A program made the position numbers and the translations under genes. From Haloferax mediterranei ATCC 33500 (GTDB lineage: Archaea; Halobacteriota; Halobacteria; Halobacteriales; Haloferacaceae), in contig NC_017941.2 in NCBI RefSeq assembly GCF_000306765.2, forward strand, positions 930,001-994,000: a stretch of DNA of 64,000 nt, in the 5' to 3' direction. The notes beneath the pieces are model-generated. The model saw nothing but the letters and a program-made list of their open reading frames with translations. It searched no databases and had not been told where the DNA came from. This document shows, one piece after another, positions 16,169 through 25,763 of this stretch (within the stretch, counting starts at the first letter, position 1; the number at the start of each line of letters is the position of its first letter).

Positions 16169-17494
16169 ATGACAGTCGAGAACCCACGCCGGGCGCTTGG
16201 GGTGGTCTTTTTCATCGTCTTTATCGACCTCCTCGGATTCGGCATCCTCATCCCCGTAATCCCGCTCTACGCGCTTTCGTTCGGAGCAACGGAATTCGTC
16301 GGGAGTCTGCTTATCGCGTCCTACTCGGCGATGCAGTTCCTCGCCGCACCGTTTTTGGGCCGTCTCTCCGACAACCGGGGTCGCCGACCCGTGCTCTTGC
16401 TTTCTCTCTCCGGGAGCGTTATCGCGTGGCTACTGTTCGGTCTCGCCGGGTCACTCACTGTGCTCTTCGTCGCGCGTATGCTCGCCGGGACGATGGGTGG
16501 AAACATCGCAACCGCGCAGGCGTATATTGCCGACATAACGTCCGCCGAGGACCGTGCGAAAGGACTCGGACTTCTCGGGGCCGCGTTCGGTCTCGGTTTC
16601 GTTTTCGGCCCTGCACTCGGTGGCTTCTTCGCCAGTGAACCGGTCATTGCTGCCGCACGTAACGTGCTTCCGGCCGTCGTTCCGGTCTCGGAGTTCTCGT
16701 TGCCGAGTTTCGCGGCCGCGCTTATCACCGGACTTAATCTCCTCGTCGCATTCTTCGTCCTTCCCGAATCACGACCACCTGAAGTACGGAACGCGACACC
16801 TGAACTCGACGAGGGGCGCAAGTCGCGCGAGTCGCGTATCGAGCAACTCCTGTCTGCGCTCCGCACGCACGGACTGGGGACACTCGTCGCCTCGTTTTTC
16901 CTCGTCTCGTTTGCCTTCTCCGCGCTCGAAAGTCAGTTTATCTTCCTCACGAACGAGCAGTACAGCTACGGAGCGACCGAGAACGCTGTCATCCTCACCT
17001 ACGTGGGAATCGTCCTCGCGGTCGTTCAGGGAGGTCTCGTCGGCCCGCTGACCGACCGCTTTGGCGAGTATCGCCTCGCTGTTGGTGGGGCCGCGATTCA
17101 GGTTGTCACCCTCGCCGCCGTTCCGTTTTCGCCGGTGTTCGGGTCGTACCTTCCCGACGTGGGGAGAGTTCTCCCGGTTGGCCCGACGCTCCTGCCGGGC
17201 GTACTCATGCTTCTCGCCGTCATGACGCCGCTGTCGTTCGGAAACGCCCTTACAAACGTCTCATTAAACACGCTCGTCTCGCGGTCCGCGGGTGACGAAG
17301 AACAGGGCGGCGCGTTCGGTCTCACACAGAGCGCTGGAAGCCTCGCACGGACGTTCGGCCCCGCGCTCGCGGGCGGTCTCTACACCGGAATCGGGTTCTG
17401 GGCACCGTTCGTCGTCGGTGGAGTGCTGATGATTCCGATTCTCGTTCTGCTCGGGCGGTTGGACCACAGGACTATCGCGGCGACGACGGCGTGA
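16169..17494 (+). CDS. MFS transporter (drug:H+ antiporter type)
   Basis: The 441-aa protein has about 12 membrane helices. It has the MFS loop signature GRLSDNRGRRPVLL between helices 2 and 3 (about 61-74) and a cytoplasmic charged loop near 210-235 dividing the halves. The FIDLLGFGILIPVIPLY start is typical of TetA-like (DHA1) efflux proteins. The substrate cannot be told from sequence. I chose ATG 16169 (MTVENPRRA), which leaves a short cytoplasmic lead; the ATG at 16136 would add 11 residues. There is no adjacent regulator gene. Confidence 0.88.
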   Translation: MTVENPRRALGVVFFIVFIDLLGFGILIPVIPLYALSFGATEFVGSLLIASYSAMQFLAAPFLGRLSDNRGRRPVLLLSLSGSVIAWLLFGLAGSLTVLFVARMLAGTMGGNIATAQAYIADITSAEDRAKGLGLLGAAFGLGFVFGPALGGFFASEPVIAAARNVLPAVVPVSEFSLPSFAAALITGLNLLVAFFVLPESRPPEVRNATPELDEGRKSRESRIEQLLSALRTHGLGTLVASFFLVSFAFSALESQFIFLTNEQYSYGATENAVILTYVGIVLAVVQGGLVGPLTDRFGEYRLAVGGAAIQVVTLAAVPFSPVFGSYLPDVGRVLPVGPTLLPGVLMLLAVMTPLSFGNALTNVSLNTLVSRSAGDEEQGGAFGLTQSAGSLARTFGPALAGGLYTGIGFWAPFVVGGVLMIPILVLLGRLDHRTIAATTA

Positions 17495-17503
17495 AAAAAA
17501 ACC
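17494..17503 (-). terminator. oligo-T terminator for the minus-strand membrane gene
   Basis: An A8 run (17494-17501), read as T8 on the minus strand, lies 26 nt past the stop of the gene at 17527. It also overlaps the MFS stop codon, so the convergent genes are separated by only 32 nt. Confidence 0.5.
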
Positions 17504-17526
17504 GCTGACTCGGCGTTGGGGCCGCT

Positions 17527-18567
17527 TCAGGCTGGTGTCGGACCTTCCGGGGCCGGCGAGTCGTCGTCGGTACGGAAGCTTGAGACGAGGTCGAGCGACT
17601 CGTCGACGCTGCCGAGGAGGAACAACGAGTAGTACCGGAAGAACGTCACGACGGGCATCTGTGCGACTGCTCCGACTGCGACGGCCGTGAGGAAGAACAG
17701 AAGTCCGAGGATACCGAAGGCGACCAACCCAGCCGTAGAGAAGACGGGGACGTTTACAGCCACGAAGACGAGAGCCAGTCCCCCGCCGACGATGGCGAAC
17801 GGGATGGCAGCGACGAGTAAGAGAAGGAGCGTGGCGATGCCAACGCCGATGTTGACGAGAGCACCGAGGACTAGCCGGATGATAACGTAGAGACCGAACT
17901 CGGAGAACTCTGCCCGGAACACCGGGAGGACGCGCCGCACCGACGAGATGACGTGTCGGTCCTCGGCTATCATCGTCGGGACGACGAAGTCGGTGGTTAA
18001 CCGCAGGGCGATGCTGAGGAGGAAAAGCACCAGCAACCCAAAGAAGATCAGTGGTATCGCAAGGAGGAGTAGTGCATTCGACACCGCAATTCCACCCATG
18101 AGAACTCCAAGGACTAGCACGACTACCAGTAGCACCACGACGAATACCAACATGGCCTTGAACAGGAACAGTCTCACCCCGAGGCCGAGGCGTTCACGGA
18201 ACGGCTTTCGGACGCGGACATCCTTCGAGACGAGACCGTCGACGAGGACGAACTCCATCACTGAGCCGATAAAGAATCGGATGAGAACGAACAGAACGAA
18301 GAGTGCCACCAACGAGACGATTGCGATACCGACGGTTCTCGGCGTGACGAAGCCCGGAAGCGAGTCGACGGGGGCCCCTCCTGCTCCACCCGTATCGGTG
18401 GGGACGGAGGACGCGGAGTTTCCGGCACTGCTACCTCCACCTCCGAACCCTCCGACAAAGAAGGCAATAAGTGCGAGTCGCGCCCACCGGCCAGCGTCGA
18501 ACGGGAGAAGGAGCGACGTTGTCGCGTCGCGAGCGTCGTCCAAGGCGTCGATTGCTTTCCAACTCAT
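17527..18567 (-). CDS. haloarchaeal polytopic membrane protein (DUF7544-like)
   Basis: A 346-aa integral membrane protein with about six to seven hydrophobic segments, a Gly/Ser-rich loop (GGFGGGGSSAGNSAS, about 38-52) and a short acidic C-terminus. The N-terminal MSWKAIDALDDARDATTSLL is soluble and amphipathic. The layout resembles glycerophosphoryl-diester-phosphodiesterase membrane-domain-like families, but no enzymatic residues are visible. I recall it as DUF7544, unknown function. It is convergent with the MFS gene, and the 171-nt stretch upstream holds nothing clear. Confidence 0.75.
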   Translation of the reverse strand: MSWKAIDALDDARDATTSLLLPFDAGRWARLALIAFFVGGFGGGGSSAGNSASSVPTDTGGAGGAPVDSLPGFVTPRTVGIAIVSLVALFVLFVLIRFFIGSVMEFVLVDGLVSKDVRVRKPFRERLGLGVRLFLFKAMLVFVVVLLVVVLVLGVLMGGIAVSNALLLLAIPLIFFGLLVLFLLSIALRLTTDFVVPTMIAEDRHVISSVRRVLPVFRAEFSEFGLYVIIRLVLGALVNIGVGIATLLLLLVAAIPFAIVGGGLALVFVAVNVPVFSTAGLVAFGILGLLFFLTAVAVGAVAQMPVVTFFRYYSLFLLGSVDESLDLVSSFRTDDDSPAPEGPTPA

Positions 18568-18738
18568 ATGTGTGACTGTGGAGTCACATCTGATAAAGGT
18601 GTCCGAGAGACGGATTGTTTACTGTTCGTACGCATCTCACGCCATAAAAACGCGAGTTTGAGCGTTTGTACAGTGTCGTGCGCGGACGGAACGAAAGTTA
18701 GCGTAGCCGGTACGGTGCTCAGTGTAACCGGGACAGTA

Positions 18739-20070
18739 TCACTCGTTGATAGCGGCGAGTGGGTCGAGGAAACCAGCGCCGTAGTACGATTTGTCGTAGT
18801 CCTCGGGGACGCTCGCGGTGCGTTTTAATTTGGACTTAACTTGGTTGGCGCTCAGGTTCGGCTGAACGGACCGAACCAGTGCGACGGCGGCGGCGACCTG
18901 CGGTGCAGCCATCGAGGTTCCGGCCTTCCAGCCGTAGTCGTTCGTCGAGCCGACGTAGTTCCCGTCGTCGTCATACGAGGGCGTCGAGACGGTGCTGTAC
19001 ACGAGGTCGTAGAACCACGTGTCGGGATGCGTCTCTTGTGCTTCCAAGAGCGCGTCACCACCGGGTGCGCCGAGGTCGACGGCGTTAGTTCCGTAGTTCG
19101 TGTAGAACGACGGGCTTTCGGGTCCTTCCTCGGCCTCGCCAGCGTCGAAAGCGGTCCCTTTCGGCCCCGTCGCGCTGATGCTGAGTGCTTGTGCTCCCTC
19201 GTTCGGCAGGCTGATGACGCCGCCGTCGTGCTGGAGGTCTGCGGCGTCGTTACCGGCGGAGATGACGAGCACAGTTCCCTGACTGTTCGCGTGCGTCAGG
19301 GTCTTGTTCAGCATCTTGCCGTAGAACTTCCCTTCTTCCTGCCGTGGTATCGGGTAGGCACCGATACTCAGATTCGCGGCGTCACAGCCGATTGCAGCGC
19401 TGTACACGATTGCCGCGAGGATGTCCGCGAACGACGCGCCCTCCGTCGTGGAGAAGACGCGGCAGTCGACAATCTCCGTTGCCGGTGCGGAACCGACGAT
19501 ACCCTCGGAATTCGCGTCGTTGCCGGCGATGATGCCCGCGACGTGCGTTCCATGGTCGCCGCCCGCGGGGACACCCGAACCGAAGTCGTCGGCCGTGAAG
19601 TTCCGAGAGAGGTCCTCGTTGACGACGGCTTCGAGGTCTGGATGGTCAGCCGCGACACCGCTGTCGATGACGGCCACACGGGTCCCGTCGCCGCGTGTCA
19701 CGTCGTGTACGTCCGGGATTCGCTGGCAGTGTTTGTCCCACTGAACACCGTAACTCGGTTCGTCTACTGCACCCTGTGGGGCTGCATCGTTCACCGACGG
19801 CGTGTCCAGATGGACTTCGAGGTCGGGTGCATACGCCGAAGTGACAGACGAGAGGTCTGATTCGTCGCCTTCCACGACGGCGACGCCAGCGGGCGAGAGG
19901 TCGTGAACGAGGTCCAAACCGGCGCGTTCGAATTCCGCTGCACGCTTCCCTTTGGTGTCGACGACGAACCGGTCCGTTCGCGTGGCCGCGACGGCGGTTG
20001 AGCCAACCGCGAGACCGCCGATGAGTGAACCACTTATCTTCAGGAATGAACGTCTGCTTTGGTGACGCAT
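18739..20070 (-). CDS. secreted subtilisin-like serine protease (S8, Tat-exported)
   Basis: A 443-aa halolysin-type protease. The Tat signal is RRSFLKISGSLIGGLAVG (residues 6-23). A propeptide inhibitor-like region spans about 30-100. The catalytic domain has Asp136 (VIDSG), His173 (HGTHVAG), oxyanion Asn274 (SAGND) and Ser386 (GTSMAAP), so it should be active. It ends right after the catalytic core and lacks the C-terminal extension typical of halolysins, so it is a short form. It starts at ATG 20070, 21-30 nt after a TATA box, i.e. leaderless. Confidence 0.92.
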   Translation of the reverse strand: MRHQSRRSFLKISGSLIGGLAVGSTAVAATRTDRFVVDTKGKRAAEFERAGLDLVHDLSPAGVAVVEGDESDLSSVTSAYAPDLEVHLDTPSVNDAAPQGAVDEPSYGVQWDKHCQRIPDVHDVTRGDGTRVAVIDSGVAADHPDLEAVVNEDLSRNFTADDFGSGVPAGGDHGTHVAGIIAGNDANSEGIVGSAPATEIVDCRVFSTTEGASFADILAAIVYSAAIGCDAANLSIGAYPIPRQEEGKFYGKMLNKTLTHANSQGTVLVISAGNDAADLQHDGGVISLPNEGAQALSISATGPKGTAFDAGEAEEGPESPSFYTNYGTNAVDLGAPGGDALLEAQETHPDTWFYDLVYSTVSTPSYDDDGNYVGSTNDYGWKAGTSMAAPQVAAAVALVRSVQPNLSANQVKSKLKRTASVPEDYDKSYYGAGFLDPLAAINE

Positions 20071-20090
20071 ACCATCGCTGGTGAACTATT

Positions 20091-20100
20091 GTTATATAGT
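20091..20100 (-). promoter_or_regulatory. TATA box of the subtilase gene
   Basis: The near-palindromic gttatatagt (actatataac on the minus strand) lies 21-30 nt upstream of the protease ATG, the distance expected for a leaderless haloarchaeal transcript. Confidence 0.55.
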
Positions 20101-20201
20101 TGTTGCGAAACATATCTGGTGTTGAAATAACTGTCGGCCGGAATACAACGACATACGAAGTCGACACGCTCAGGAGTGTTGGGTTCGAACTACGGATTCA
20201 T

Positions 20202-21299
20202 ATGGTAGGTGTCGAGACAGGAGTCCGTCTCGCTGGCGGTCTTGTGCTGTTGCTTGCGAACTCGTTCTTCGTCGTCTCCGAGTTCGCGATGACGCGCGTC
20301 CCGCAGTTCGACGGGTCAGAATTCGAGGGCTCTCGTGGACTCGAACTCGCGTGGAAGATGACAGAGCGTTTGGAGGTGTATCTCTCAGGATGTCAGGTTG
20401 GAATCACTATTGCCAGCGTCGGCCTCGGTGTCGTGGCAGAACCGGCTGTCGCGGCTATCTTTGATGCGGTTCTCGGTGGCGGCAGCGGGGCGGCCCACAC
20501 GTCACTTGCAGTCATCCTCTCGCTCGTGGTTATCAACCTCTCGCACGTCGTGCTCGGTGAGCAGGTGCCCACGTACCTCGGCGTCGAGCGGTCGCGAATG
20601 GTCGCGAAGTATACGGCACCCGTCCTGTACGGGTGGACGAAGCTCATGTACCCAGTCATCGTCGTCGCCGACTGGTTGGCAAAGCGGTTGTTACTTCTCG
20701 GCGGCGTCGAAATGACTCGTGCGTGGCAGGAGGCCGAGGCTGGCGACGAAGCCGCTGCGTCAGCGGGCGACGAGACTCGACTCAGTCGCGGCGAGATTCG
20801 CAGCCAGATGGGCGAAATTCTCGCACAGGGGTCGCTTCCTGAGGACCGCCGCGAAGAGGTCCTCAACGCGCTTCGAATCGGTGAGCTACCGGTTCGGGGC
20901 GTGATGGTTCCCGCCGACGAGGTGGTCGCTCTCTCGGCCAATGCGACGACCGAGGAGAACCTCGAACGGATTCGGACGAACCCACAGCACTCACGATTCC
21001 CCCTCATCGGCGACTCGCTAGACGATGTTCAGGGTGTCGTCTACGCACCGACCGTCCTTGCCACGATAGATTGCCTCCAGTCGGGCGACCGGCGCCTCGA
21101 CGATGTCGCTGTGCCGCCGCTTTCGGTTTCCGCAGACCTCCCCGTCAGCGACCTCATCGACCGGTTCCAGGCGGAAAATCAAGAACTGGCGATGGTTCGT
21201 GACCCCGAGACGGACGAGGTGGTCGGACTCGTGACGGCCTCCGATGCCTTCGAGGCTATCACCGGCCAGTTGTACGACCCGCTCGATATCGGTGCCTGA
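20202..21299 (+). CDS. CNNM/hemolysin-like membrane protein with CBS pair
   Basis: A 365-aa protein with an N-terminal DUF21 (CNNM) transmembrane domain (about 1-165, three to four helices, FFVVSEFAMTRV at its start) followed by a CBS pair (about 225-350). Family members are proposed Mg2+/Na+ transporters or exporters whose CBS pair binds Mg-ATP. The CorC/HlyC C-terminal domain is absent, so it is a short member. I chose ATG 20202 because the open frame upstream (from 20100) overlaps the divergent promoter region and is not conserved-looking. Confidence 0.85.
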   Translation: MVGVETGVRLAGGLVLLLANSFFVVSEFAMTRVPQFDGSEFEGSRGLELAWKMTERLEVYLSGCQVGITIASVGLGVVAEPAVAAIFDAVLGGGSGAAHTSLAVILSLVVINLSHVVLGEQVPTYLGVERSRMVAKYTAPVLYGWTKLMYPVIVVADWLAKRLLLLGGVEMTRAWQEAEAGDEAAASAGDETRLSRGEIRSQMGEILAQGSLPEDRREEVLNALRIGELPVRGVMVPADEVVALSANATTEENLERIRTNPQHSRFPLIGDSLDDVQGVVYAPTVLATIDCLQSGDRRLDDVAVPPLSVSADLPVSDLIDRFQAENQELAMVRDPETDEVVGLVTASDAFEAITGQLYDPLDIGA

Positions 21300-21387
21300 G
21301 TACTTGAGAGAAACCGGGCCTTGGTGAGCAGGTCGATTCTAATCTGGGACCGCCCACGCTTTTCTATCACCCTGCGTATCAACCCGC

Positions 21388-22494
21388 ATGACGCCCTTCG
21401 AACGACGCACCCGCGCCTGTCAGGAACGACTAGCGGCCGACGACACAGACGCAGTCGTCCTGTTTCCCAGTCGGAACCTGCTGTACCTCTCCGGATTCGA
21501 CGAAGAACCCGCCGAGCGCCACCTACTCCTGTTTGTTCCCCGCGACGGTGAACCGGTGTTTCTCGTCCCCGACCTCTACGAGACGCAGGTCCGCGCCGAG
21601 TCGTGGGTCGCCGACGTGCGGACGTGGAGCGACGACGAGGACCCGCTCGTCGCGCTCGAATCCATCGTTTTCGACCTCGAACTCGACGATGGACGCATCC
21701 TCGTCGACGACACGATGTGGGCGCGATTCACGCAGGACCTCCGGGCGATCCTTCCGACTGCCGAATTCGACCTTGCGAGCGATGTTATCGCGCCGCTTCG
21801 CGTCCAGAAAGACGACGAGGAACTGGACGCGCTCCGCCGTGCTGGCGCGGTCGCCGACTGCGTGGTCGACCGCATCCGCGACATGGGCGAAGACGCAATC
21901 GGGATGACGGAGACGGAACTCGCCTCCGAGATAGAGCAACTCCTCGCCGAGGAAGGCGGCGAAGGAATTCCGTTCGGTCCACTCGTTGGCTCAGGCCCGA
22001 ATGGCGCGATGCCACATCACTCCCACGGTGACCGAGTCATCGAGTCTGGTGACCCCGTCATCCTCGATTTCGGCACGCGAGTGGACCACTACCCGAGCGA
22101 CCAGACCCGAACCGTCGTCTTCGACGGTGAACCACCGGAAGGATTCGAAGAAGTCCACGAAATCGTCCAAGCAGCCCGTACCGCCGCCGTCGATGTCGTC
22201 GAACCCGGCGTCACCGCGGGCGATGTCGACCATGCGGCCCGCGAGGTCATCGAGGACGCCGGTTACGGTGACCGATTCATCCACCGAACCGGCCACGGCG
22301 TCGGACTCGATGTCCACGAAGAGCCGTACATCGTCTCCGGAAGCGACCGCGAGCTCGAAGTGGGGAACGTCTTCAGTATCGAACCGGGTATCTACCTCCC
22401 CGACGAGTTCGGCGTCAGAATCGAAGACCTCGTGGTCGTCACCGACGACGGTGCGGAGTTGTTGAACGACACTGACCGCGGCTGGCGGGTCTAA
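21388..22494 (+). CDS. pepQ: M24 family Xaa-Pro aminopeptidase
   Basis: A 368-aa creatinase/prolidase-fold peptidase: N-terminal domain 1-130, catalytic pita-bread domain about 140-365. The dimetal ligands are visible as Asp in ILDFGTRVDHYPSDQTRT (two Asp), His in HRTGHGVGLDVHE, Glu in FSIEPGIY and Glu in GVRIEDLV. It is expected to cleave Xaa-Pro bonds in the cytoplasm. It is monocistronic and convergent with the phosphotransacetylase-like gene across a perfect hairpin. The symbol is the generic family one; dipeptidase versus aminopeptidase specificity is not resolved. Confidence 0.9.
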   Translation: MTPFERRTRACQERLAADDTDAVVLFPSRNLLYLSGFDEEPAERHLLLFVPRDGEPVFLVPDLYETQVRAESWVADVRTWSDDEDPLVALESIVFDLELDDGRILVDDTMWARFTQDLRAILPTAEFDLASDVIAPLRVQKDDEELDALRRAGAVADCVVDRIRDMGEDAIGMTETELASEIEQLLAEEGGEGIPFGPLVGSGPNGAMPHHSHGDRVIESGDPVILDFGTRVDHYPSDQTRTVVFDGEPPEGFEEVHEIVQAARTAAVDVVEPGVTAGDVDHAAREVIEDAGYGDRFIHRTGHGVGLDVHEEPYIVSGSDRELEVGNVFSIEPGIYLPDEFGVRIEDLVVVTDDGAELLNDTDRGWRV

Positions 22495-22509
22495 GAAAAC
22501 AGAAGCGTT

Positions 22510-22531
22510 CCACAGGTCTTCTGACCTGTGG
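22510..22531. terminator. perfect 9-bp hairpin between convergent genes
   Basis: ccacaggtc, loop ttct, gacctgtgg: a perfect stem between the M24 peptidase stop (22494) and the convergent gene's stop (22549). No long oligo-T follows, so it is either a bidirectional terminator or an mRNA 3'-end stabiliser. Confidence 0.5.
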
Positions 22532-22548
22532 TTGGTCACACACCGACG

Positions 22549-23643
22549 TTACTCGTCCGCTTCCGTGTCGTCGGACGGCGCGATGTTGCCGATGATGGTG
22601 TCGATGTCGGCGTGCTCGTAGAGCAGGTCGCGCATGCGCTGGACGGTGCGCTCGTCGCGGGTGCGACCCGTGCTGACGACATCTTCGGCGCGGTCGGTCA
22701 CGGAGAGCGTGTCACCGTTGACGAGGAGGACGGGGACGCCCTTCTGTTCGGCCTTGCCGATGACGGCGCTGACGGGTCGGTGGCCACCGGTGAGGATGAT
22801 ACACTTGACGCCGGGCGCTTCGAGCGCGGCACGCTGGATGTTCGCGCGGTCGCCGCCGGTGATGACCGCAGCGTCCTTCGTCCGGCGGAAGTATCGGAGT
22901 GCCGCGTCGCCGCCCATCGCACCCACGAGGAATCGCTCGACGAAGGCGTCGGTGGGGGCGTCGGTTGCGAGTTCCGCGCCGAGTTCGTTCGCGAGTTCTT
23001 CGACGGTGACGCCCGCGAGGTCCTTCTCGTTCGGGACGACGCCGAGAACTGGGACGTTGCGCGCTTCGAGGAACGGCGCAACTTCGGTTTCGAGTTCGTC
23101 GTACGCGGCATCGCTCACGCGGTTGAAGACGACGCCCGCGAGGCGGTCTGCGCCGATGTCTTCGACGGCCGCGACCACGTCGTCGAGGTCGCTCGAATGC
23201 TGGTAGTCGGCGACGAGGACGACCTCAGCGTCGAGGAGGTTTGCGACGTCGCCGTCGGTGAGGTCGACGATACCGCCGGTTCGGTAGTTCCCACCGCCTT
23301 CGACGAGCATCAGGTCCTTTCCGGCCGAGATGTCATCGAAGTGGTGAGTGATGACCTCGGAGAGTTCGTCCGTGTTCTCTTTGCCGCGGATGGCTCCCTG
23401 AATGAACGTCGGGGAGTAGACCACGGGTTCGAGCTGGTGCATCTCCGCGTCCACGTCGAGCAGTTCGCGTGCGAGCATCGGGTCCTCGTCGAGGGTCTTT
23501 CCGGTGCTGGACTGTAGGCGCGTGCCCTTCGGCTTCATGTAGCCGACATCCAGTCCGCGTTCCTTGGCGAGGAGGCCGAGTGCGAGCGTGATTGCGGTCT
23601 TCCCGGTGCTTTCTCCGGTCGAGGTGACGAGTACCGTGTTCAT
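22549..23643 (-). CDS. phosphotransacetylase-like protein: BioD-like P-loop plus DRTGG domain
   Basis: The 364-aa protein has an N-terminal BioD/DTBS-like P-loop domain (TSTGESTGKT, about 7-16; MKPKG; VEGGGN). A DRTGG domain (about 220-330) follows. This is the arrangement of the N-terminal regulatory half of long phosphotransacetylases, without the catalytic Pta domain. It begins 26 nt after the ADP-forming acetate-CoA ligase and is surely co-transcribed with it. A regulatory or energy-sensing role in acetyl-CoA/acetate metabolism is inferred from that pairing. Confidence 0.85.
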   Translation of the reverse strand: MNTVLVTSTGESTGKTAITLALGLLAKERGLDVGYMKPKGTRLQSSTGKTLDEDPMLARELLDVDAEMHQLEPVVYSPTFIQGAIRGKENTDELSEVITHHFDDISAGKDLMLVEGGGNYRTGGIVDLTDGDVANLLDAEVVLVADYQHSSDLDDVVAAVEDIGADRLAGVVFNRVSDAAYDELETEVAPFLEARNVPVLGVVPNEKDLAGVTVEELANELGAELATDAPTDAFVERFLVGAMGGDAALRYFRRTKDAAVITGGDRANIQRAALEAPGVKCIILTGGHRPVSAVIGKAEQKGVPVLLVNGDTLSVTDRAEDVVSTGRTRDERTVQRMRDLLYEHADIDTIIGNIAPSDDTEADE

Positions 23644-23669
23644 TATTGAGTGGTTGGTGTCTGAAGTGT

Positions 23670-25763
23670 TTAAAGTTCGTCCGGGTCGACGGTGAGTCGA
23701 ACGTCGACAGCCTTGACGCCGTCGGGGAGTGCAACGAGCGGGTTGATGTCGAGTTCGAGGATGGCCGGGAAGTCGGTGACGAGTTGCGAGAGTCGCTGAA
23801 TGGTTTCGGTGATGCCGTCGATGTCGACCGTCTCGTTACCACGAGCGCCGCGGAGCATCGGTGCGGCGTCGATTTCCTTCGTCATGTCCGCGGCTTCCGA
23901 CTCGGAGACGGGTGCAACGCGGAACGTCGTGTCTTCGAGAATCTCGACGAAGATGCCGCCGAGACCGAACATCATGAGCGGACCGAACTGCGGGTCGCGG
24001 TTCATACCGACGATGGTCTCGACGCCGTTGTCGAGGTCGACCATCTCTTGGACTTGCACGCCGAGGATATTGGCGTCAGGCTGGTAGTTCTTCGCTCGGG
24101 TGATGAGGTCCTCGTAAGCGTCGTAGACGTCCTCGTTTTCGACGCCGACTTTGACGCCGCCGATGTCGGACTTGTGGAGGATGTCGGGACTGACGATTTT
24201 CATCACGACGTCGCCGTCGATGTCTTCGGCGACTTCCAGCGCTTCGGCCGGGTCGTCGATGATAGCTCCCTGCGGCGTCTCGATGCCGTACGCATCGAGC
24301 AGTTCCATCGCTTCGACGCCGAGGCGCGTCTCGTCGCGCTCTTTGACGCTTTCGAGAATCTCTCGGGCGCGCTCGCGGTCCACGTCGAACTCAGTGGGCG
24401 CGTCGTACTCGCGCTGACGGATGTCGGCGTACTGCGCGAGGGCTTCGAGACCGTCGACAGCGCGCGAGGGGTCGAAGTAGTTCGGGATTCCGGCGTCTTT
24501 CATCACGTCGGAGGCGGCGTCGACGCGCTCGCCACCCATGAAACAGGCCGCGATTGGCTTGTCGTGTTTCTCTTGGAGTTCGACGGTGTCCGCGGCGAGT
24601 TGGTTGTAGTCGAGAACTGCTGTCGGGGCTGTGAGGACGATGGCACTCCCGACGTTCTCGTCGGCGAGGGCCACGTCGAGAGCCTCCTTGAAGCGTGCGT
24701 TGTCCGCGTCGCCGACGATGTCGACGGGGTTGTAGATGTTCCCTTCTGCGGGAAGCGCTTCGGAGAACTTCTCCAGCGTCTCGTCGGTGAAGTCAGCCAT
24801 TTCGAGGTCCGACTCGCCGATGGCGTCGGTAGACATGACGCCGGGGCCGCCAGCGTTCGTGATGACGGCTACGTCCTTGTTCTCGGGAAGCGGCTGGTCG
24901 CCGAGCACGCGGGCGGTGTCGAAGAGGTGCTGGACGGAGTCGGCGCGGATGACGCCTGCTTGTTCGAGACCGGCCTGGTACGCCGCGTCGGAGCCAGCGA
25001 TAGTGCCAGTGTGCGAGGAGGCAGCCTGCGCACCGGCGTCGGTCTTGCCGGACTTCACGAGCACGATAGGCGTGTCCTTCGTGACGTCGCGGGCGGAGTC
25101 GATGAACTCGCGGCCCGCGCTGATGCCTTCGAGGTAGCCGATGATGACCTCGGTGTCGGGGTCGTCGTTCCACGCCTCGATGAAGTCGGCCTCGTCGAGG
25201 ACGGCCTTGTTACCCAGCGAAACGATGTCCTTGAAGCCGATGTCCTCGTCGTTGGCCCAGTCGATGACGGCCGTGATGAACGCGCCAGACTGGCTCATGA
25301 ACGACATATTGCCGTCGAGGGCCATGTCGGGGCCGAACGTCGCGTTCATGCCCACGTCGGTGTTCATGACGCCCAGACTGTTCGGGCCGACGACGTTCAG
25401 GTCGTACTCTTCGGCGATATCGCGGAGTTCTTGCTCGCGGGCGGCACCTTCGCTGCCCGTCTCGCCGAAGCCAGCGGTGATGACGACCACGTTCTTGATG
25501 CCTGCCTGGCCTGCGGACTTCATCGCCGGGAGGACGACCTTCGGGGGGACGACGATGATTGCGACGTCAGCGTTCGTCTCGCCGATGTCTCCGTAACACT
25601 GCAGGCCGAACAGTTCGTCGTACTTGGGGTTGACTGGGACGACCTCACCGTCGAAGTCCTCGATGAGGTTGTCCATAATCGCCCGGCCAATAGCCCCTTC
25701 ACGCTCGGTCGCACCGACTACTGCAATTCGGTTCGGCGCGAACAATTCGGATAGCTCTCCCAT
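23670..25763 (-). CDS. acd: acetate-CoA ligase (ADP-forming), alpha-beta fusion
   Basis: The enzyme interconverts acetyl-CoA (or another acyl-CoA), ADP and Pi with acid, CoA and ATP, conserving energy during acetate formation in haloarchaea. The 697-aa protein has a CoA-binding Rossmann domain (NRIAVVGATEREGAIG, about 10-25), then two ligase-CoA/flavodoxin-like domains with the phosphorylated-His motif SSHTGTIAGSD. A C-terminal ATP-grasp (beta) part carries ILHKSDIGGVKVG. I start at ATG 25763 (MGELSELFAPNR). The open frame upstream runs through a low-conservation lead of 28 residues. Confidence 0.92.
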   Translation of the reverse strand: MGELSELFAPNRIAVVGATEREGAIGRAIMDNLIEDFDGEVVPVNPKYDELFGLQCYGDIGETNADVAIIVVPPKVVLPAMKSAGQAGIKNVVVITAGFGETGSEGAAREQELRDIAEEYDLNVVGPNSLGVMNTDVGMNATFGPDMALDGNMSFMSQSGAFITAVIDWANDEDIGFKDIVSLGNKAVLDEADFIEAWNDDPDTEVIIGYLEGISAGREFIDSARDVTKDTPIVLVKSGKTDAGAQAASSHTGTIAGSDAAYQAGLEQAGVIRADSVQHLFDTARVLGDQPLPENKDVAVITNAGGPGVMSTDAIGESDLEMADFTDETLEKFSEALPAEGNIYNPVDIVGDADNARFKEALDVALADENVGSAIVLTAPTAVLDYNQLAADTVELQEKHDKPIAACFMGGERVDAASDVMKDAGIPNYFDPSRAVDGLEALAQYADIRQREYDAPTEFDVDRERAREILESVKERDETRLGVEAMELLDAYGIETPQGAIIDDPAEALEVAEDIDGDVVMKIVSPDILHKSDIGGVKVGVENEDVYDAYEDLITRAKNYQPDANILGVQVQEMVDLDNGVETIVGMNRDPQFGPLMMFGLGGIFVEILEDTTFRVAPVSESEAADMTKEIDAAPMLRGARGNETVDIDGITETIQRLSQLVTDFPAILELDINPLVALPDGVKAVDVRLTVDPDEL

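Noticed and set aside
23646..25754. 702-codon + strand frame over the acetate-CoA ligase gene
   Set aside because: It is the exact antisense of a clear ACD gene and shows no recognisable domain.
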